Assembly (NCBI GenBank): GCA_015680905.1
Contig: CM027379.1
Coordinates: 95,903,001-95,967,000 of the forward strand
Direction: 5' to 3'
Source: Coptis chinensis
Taxonomy: Eukaryota; Streptophyta; Magnoliopsida; Ranunculales; Ranunculaceae
Length of the DNA stretch: 64,000 nt
The translations under genes and the position numbers were made by a program. The notes under the pieces are model-generated. The model searched no databases. It was not told the origin of the DNA and saw nothing but the letters and a program-made list of their open reading frames with translations. This document shows positions 59,683-64,000 of the stretch, piece after piece; positions within the stretch are counted from its first letter, which is position 1, and every line of letters starts with the position of its first letter.

Positions 59683-60810
59683 AACTATCATGTAAATATG
59701 ATTTGTAGGATATGGCTTGTGTTAAGGAGGACAAAAGGGGGACATTTCTGCAAATTAGGGGACTCATAAACTATTATAGTCCTTCCTAAAGACATCAATA
59801 GAACATAATGTTCGGTAGATTTATAAAATTGAAATGTGTTAGGATACACGGAATTTCTTCAGATGCAATCCAATCGCTCAAACGCTTGGAGAAGGATGTC
59901 TTCTTCTATTTGCGAAATCTCCCAGACATTGCCCTCTTGAGATTTGGATGTTGTTTCCCAACCATCAAGGGTTTGAAGACAGTTCTTGCAAAGAGCAAGA
60001 AATGTTTGTGCCTTCTAGTTAAAAATCGAAATGATCCAAGCCTTGGTCTCAAGGTCAATGCCACTCTTGCTCTGAACCTACCTTCCATCTGCAAATCGGA
60101 TGTTAGTATTGTTGATTGTCCTAGAATGTAATCTTCATAGCACTACATATAGCAACAAATAACTTGATTGTATGTTTGGCACAATCGTAGTTTGCCCATA
60201 ATAAATTAATTAACCATGACAGCATCCTCCCACAACGGACATAACAGAACTATCATGTAAATATGATTTGTAGGATATGGCTTGTGTTAACGGAGGACAA
60301 AAGGGGGACATTTCTGCAAATTAGGGGACTCATAAACTATTATAGTCCTTCCTAAAGACATCAATAGAACATAATGTTCGGTAGATTTATAAAATTGAAA
60401 TGTGTTATGATACGGAATTTCTCAGATGCAATCCAGCGCCAAACGCTTGGAGAAGGATGTCTTCTTCTCTTTGCGAAATCTCCCAGACATTGCCCTCTTG
60501 AGATTTGGATGTTGTTTCCCAACCATCAAGGGTTTGAAGACAGTTCTTGCAAAGAGCAAGAAATGTTTGTGCCTTCTAGTTAAAAATCGAAATGATCCAA
60601 GCCTTGGTCTCAAGGTCAATGCCACTCTTGCTCTGAACCTACCTTCCATCTGCAAATCGGATGTTAGTATTGCTGATTGTCCTAGAATGTAATCTTCATA
60701 GCACTACATATAGCAACAAATAACTTGATTGTATGTTTGGCACAATCGTAGTTTGCCCATAATAAATTAATTAATTAACCATGACAAAGATCCTCCCACA
60801 ACGGATTTAG
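59683..60810 (+). repeat. Tandem duplication of about 563 bp with an unknown frame
   Basis: Units about 59683-60235 and 60246-60800 are nearly identical (start aactatcatgtaaatatgat, end ccatgaca...cctcccacaacgga); the offset varies from 561 to 566 bp. Unit 1 has an open frame of 107 codons at 59808-60131; in unit 2 the same frame starts at 60426 after small indels (88 codons to 60692). The shared protein part, RLEKDVFF-LRNLPDIALLRF and LAKSKKCLCLLVKNRNDPSL, is conserved, but I do not recognise it. It could be a captured host segment. Confidence 0.8.
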
Positions 60811-62145
60811 AACCTCGTTTAGTACAATGTGTCCCATAGAAACTACGGTTGTGAGCTTGTGATCTAAAACTGTGTTCAAAAAAACGTATCGTATAGTATA
60901 TAGTTTTGCATGTTCATGCAGATGCATGTGTTCAGCCAACTTTGAACAGCCTTTGCAGTTCCATGTAATAAAATGTGAACATAATTTTCAAATTCCTCAA
61001 AATTGTATGTTTAACTTACCTTAGCTTGGTAATTAGTGTAGTAGAACTATCTCTGTAAAGCAAGAATAGTACTATTAATTGTTTCCAACACTCTTATGTT
61101 TATTGTTATTCACATACATTATTGCTGATAATTCTTGTGAACCTTGTTTATGGACGGATGATATATTTGGTGGATCAAGCTCTTCTAGGTTTGGCTCCTA
61201 ATTCAACAGATGCTCAAGTTTTCATGCAATTCGAAAGAAGCTTGCATAATAAGACCAAAAATCCTGCATGTAGCACAGAGATTAACATCCTAATTCCTAA
61301 GTATAAATAATAAATCTCATTCCTGTATCAAATTACAAATCAAACACTTACTCAGAACAACTATCAAGCCATCTCAAGAGTGTTGTGCCGAGTACTTCAA
61401 AGCAAAAAAACTCATTTGAAAACGGAGATTTGAACTAAAGGACAGCAAGAACTTAACCTCAGCATAATTATTGACAAATGAATGAAGAATCATAATTCCA
61501 TTTGTGATTCAAATCATACATTGCATATGTTCCAAAAATAATCAAAACAATAGCAGTAAAGAACCAAACAAACTATTGACAAATACATGGAGTAGATGTA
61601 GTAGATTCCACAGCCCAGAAATGAGAAGGCTCCAACATTCACCTTTCCGTTTTCTCTTTTTCTTTTCCTGTACTTTGTTATCCTATTCCTTCTTTACAAT
61701 ATAGAATAAGTTTGGATTACTTCAATCATTTGCCGCGACCTAATGGGGTATTTCCTCCACTACTGAACCAACTTCGTTAGCACATTTTGCACAGTGTGCA
61801 CATATGCCCACATCTGTAATTTAAAAAAGAAAAAAAAAAAATAAAATTAATCAAGTTATCTAACATAGAGGCAAAACTCATCTACTCTTATATTTTAATC
61901 TCAATAGCATATAGGCGGGAAGCAAGTAAGGATAACGCACTGCATAAAGCGAAGAATCAATATGACTATCACAAATGCACAACATGTCCCTTTTCTCACA
62001 TGACCCCATTTAGATCCATCCTCCTCGATGTCTCCACACCAACCTCTGTAAACCAATTAGAAACTTCGAAACCATTTTCTACGATATAGGTAGGATATTT
62101 GCAAATAAAAGTTCGGACAAAAAAATAAAATAAATACTAAACTTA
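60811..62145. other. Intergenic, no gene recognised
   Basis: The short frames at 61122-61310 and 61504-61704 show no domain. 61740-61815 on the - strand follows an acceptor-like ttacag and may be an exon piece linked to 62146-62334. Confidence 0.3.
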
Positions 62146-62334
62146 TCATTCTGGACTTGACCCACCACTTGAGCGATTTAGAGCTGCGCAGAGACTTCTG
62201 TCTAACCCGACCGTTTGCAACTCAAGTTGCATATCCATGCAGGCCTCCAACATCCTCTGCATGTGGCTCATTCCCTGCTGAAGCCTAGCCATGTCCAACC
62301 TCAAATCGTTTATGATCTCCCACTCCTGCTCCAA
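62146..62334 (-). pseudogene. Coiled-coil fragment like plant transposase-associated protein
   Basis: 62 codons: [20 protein letters not shown], then a Met/Gln/Leu-rich amphipathic helix and a Ser/Gly tail ending in a stop. Such M/Q-rich helices close many plant transposase-associated proteins (Ptta/En-Spm type). No other part of such a protein was found, so the assignment is weak. It may equally be a host exon carried by a Helitron-like element. Confidence 0.3.
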
Positions 62335-62711
62335 CTAACACCAACAATCAACTCAAAATGAAAAAGCATACTTGACCAAGGATTTGAGATGGACAGATTA
62401 CACTGCTTATAAAGGTATAGGAAATATTGGTTGTAATGTTGAGAAAGTATTTGCTAGAACTGGAAGCTACCCAAAATATGAAAAATAAAAAACAGATGTT
62501 TGTGGATGGTAATTGATTACATGGCCAAAAATATAAAGGATATTGTTAGATATCAACAATAAATGTGAATTTTGTGAGTTGGATACAGTATCTACGACCC
62601 TTATTGACCAATTTTGTAACCATATTTCAAATTTCCCCTTGACCATATTGACAAAATTTAAAACTGACAACGCTGTTTATATTATGGACAACGTATATCC
62701 CAAGATGACCC

Positions 62712-62813
62712 CCTGTCGACGTGGACACCTTTAGAGGGCTTCATTCGTGACAACGTTGTCCATAATTTGAATATCAACTCCTATGAACGGGTGCCATTAT
62801 ATATTATTACATG
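62712..62813 (+). mobile_element. Helitron-like 3' end, longer variant
   Basis: acgtggacacctttagaggg ... gaacgggtgccattatatat with 40 extra bases between the two phrases. It matches the other ends at 55046, 57127 and 57604. Confidence 0.4.
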
Positions 62814-62872
62814 TAAAAATTAAGGATAGTTTGCACATAATTTGAATATATCAAAAGAAAACATTAATTTAC

Positions 62873-63644
62873 CTATAGATCCATATGAGAAGACCACCAT
62901 CACTGAGTTTTTTAATAATAGGAATTGAAGCACTGAGTCAGCCGAGTCATTCCATATATACAGAACATCAAAGCTGCAGTATATGTTGGAGATGAAAATA
63001 TGAAATTTGTGAAAAGCAACCCCAAGTTCCCAACATTTGAATTTAAAAAAGAAAGCAAATATTCTTTTTATTACTTGCAAAGAGCCCATGGTATAGAAAT
63101 ATTTGTAACATTTGCATGCAAAACTTCTTGAACATCTGGACGGTTGAAGTACATTGTTGAGTAATTCATTAGCCATAAATCATAACCTGCTGGTAGCCTA
63201 GTATTTTACGCAGATACCCTACGAAATCGCATAGAAGCAAAAAAATCAATGAAAGCTATTTTCATTTTATATTCAAAGTTTCATACAATGAGAACATGTG
63301 TCCTTTCTTTTCATCATTTTTTTTTCAGGTAAATAATTGAACAGTGAAGTACTTACCAGTCTAGATGATTTGGGGGTTGTAGTACTCTGAGAAACCATTA
63401 AAGATTTGTTGAGTGGGCTTCCCTCTAGATACATAGGAGTATACAAACTATACATGTCCATGATATCATATAAGCCATAATAATCGTCCAAGGCATTCTC
63501 ACATTCTTCTGTTTGACGACCCAATTTAGCAAAATCACAATTTTTCACAATTGCTTCATGTACTCCATCAGATATTAAAGCATGCACCCAAGCATAATCC
63601 ATCATTTCTTGATCTGTCTGATAATCCATCAGTGCATTTCCAAT
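62873..63644 (-). pseudogene. Serine carboxypeptidase-like fragment, three exons
   Basis: Exon 63357-63644 encodes IGNALMDYQTDQEMMDYAWV and MDMYSLYTPMYLEG. Exon 63075-63186 encodes GYDLWLMNYSTMYFNRPDVQ, then EVLHANVTNISIPWALC. Exon 62873-62973 encodes LYIWNDSADSVL and, after a 1-base shift, IPIIKKLSDGGLLIWIY. These are the consecutive middle exons of plant SCPL genes (S10 peptidases, secreted or vacuolar). The GT/AG sites are present, but the phase between exons 1 and 2 does not fit, the last exon is frameshifted, and the exons with the catalytic Ser, Asp and His are absent from the window. It is therefore a partial, probably dead copy; the 5' part might continue beyond 64000. Confidence 0.85.
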
Positions 63645-64000
63645 CTATGAAAAAACATTTGACAATTGATTTAACATAGCGTTATCCAATAGGCTAGGCC
63701 CATATATTTTTAAAAACAGCTGTAGATCCCCATGACCAAGTTACCATTGTACCGTTTTCTACCCTCATGTTGAGCCTTACAATTTTTCCCAATAAGATTA
63801 GCTACAAAAGGGTTTTCTTTTACTCCTTTTAATATACATGTCACAACTAAGCACATGATTCAATTGGTAATTGAAAAAAAAATAACTTAAACAACAAATT
63901 TCAATCACAACATACGTGTATTTGGCTAATTAAAGGTGTGGCAAAAAATCGGAGGGATCGTGATAGTTAGAACCAAGCTTTAGAGACTAATGTAATCACA
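63645..64000. other. Intron or flank of the SCPL fragment
   Basis: No further carboxypeptidase exon was recognised on the - strand before the window ends. The sequence next to the acceptor (tttttcatag at 63645-63654) has the T-rich look of an intron end. Confidence 0.4.

Noticed and set aside
59906-60094. Minus-strand Arg-rich frame in the duplicated unit
   Set aside because: It is present in both units, but so is the longer plus-strand frame; it cannot be preferred and is probably a shadow.

Overview
The window is nuclear DNA of a flowering plant, most likely a eudicot: AT-rich, gene-poor, with spliced plant-type genes lying among nested LTR retrotransposons, plant L1-type LINEs with RNase H, MITEs and Helitron-like ends. 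Only two genes look complete. One is a two-exon arabinogalactan-peptide (AG peptide) gene on the + strand (40170-40953). The other is a six-exon ESCRT-III VPS32/SNF7 gene on the - strand (42993-46276), 218 codons with every splice site in place.

Left part (1-15133): a + strand Ty3-type LTR element (1-710 and 7710-10958, continuing off the left edge) is interrupted by a second Ty3-type element of similar 3' architecture on the - strand (711-7709), with 5-bp target repeats cagat on both sides. Next comes a - strand fossil with a gypsy-type Gag-like region and coiled coil (about 11650-15133).

Middle (15134-35760): a decayed copy of the AG-peptide/VPS32 block. It holds two AG-peptide exon-2 copies and a VPS32 pseudogene (32288-35173) whose six exons can still be matched one by one to the intact gene. 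The block has been enlarged by a small Copia-type element (15497-17392), a LINE cluster (17773-25190) that itself hosts a MITE, a 5'-truncated LINE tail (25374-26169) and a non-coding LTR element (26413-31171) with an internal minisatellite.

The intact block is 40020-46880. Both blocks share the same order, intron positions, downstream sequence and even an old LINE tail in a VPS32 intron, so they arose by duplication of a segment, after which one block decayed.

Right part (46880-64000): no complete gene is seen. There is a threefold degenerate repeat of about 450 bp, a CACTA-like mini-element, several similar Helitron-like 3' ends, and exon fragments of host genes on the - strand: a probable complex I B2 subunit (49852-49926), the 26S proteasome ATPase RPT6 (57772-58120, with its intron) and a serine carboxypeptidase-like gene (62873-63644). 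A recent tandem duplication of about 563 bp (59683-60810) carries an unrecognised reading frame. I saw no tRNA, rRNA or CRISPR array. No wholly new system is evident; the best leads are the Helitron-like region with host exons, the duplicated AG-peptide/VPS32 block and the two ATATCG-rich MITEs.
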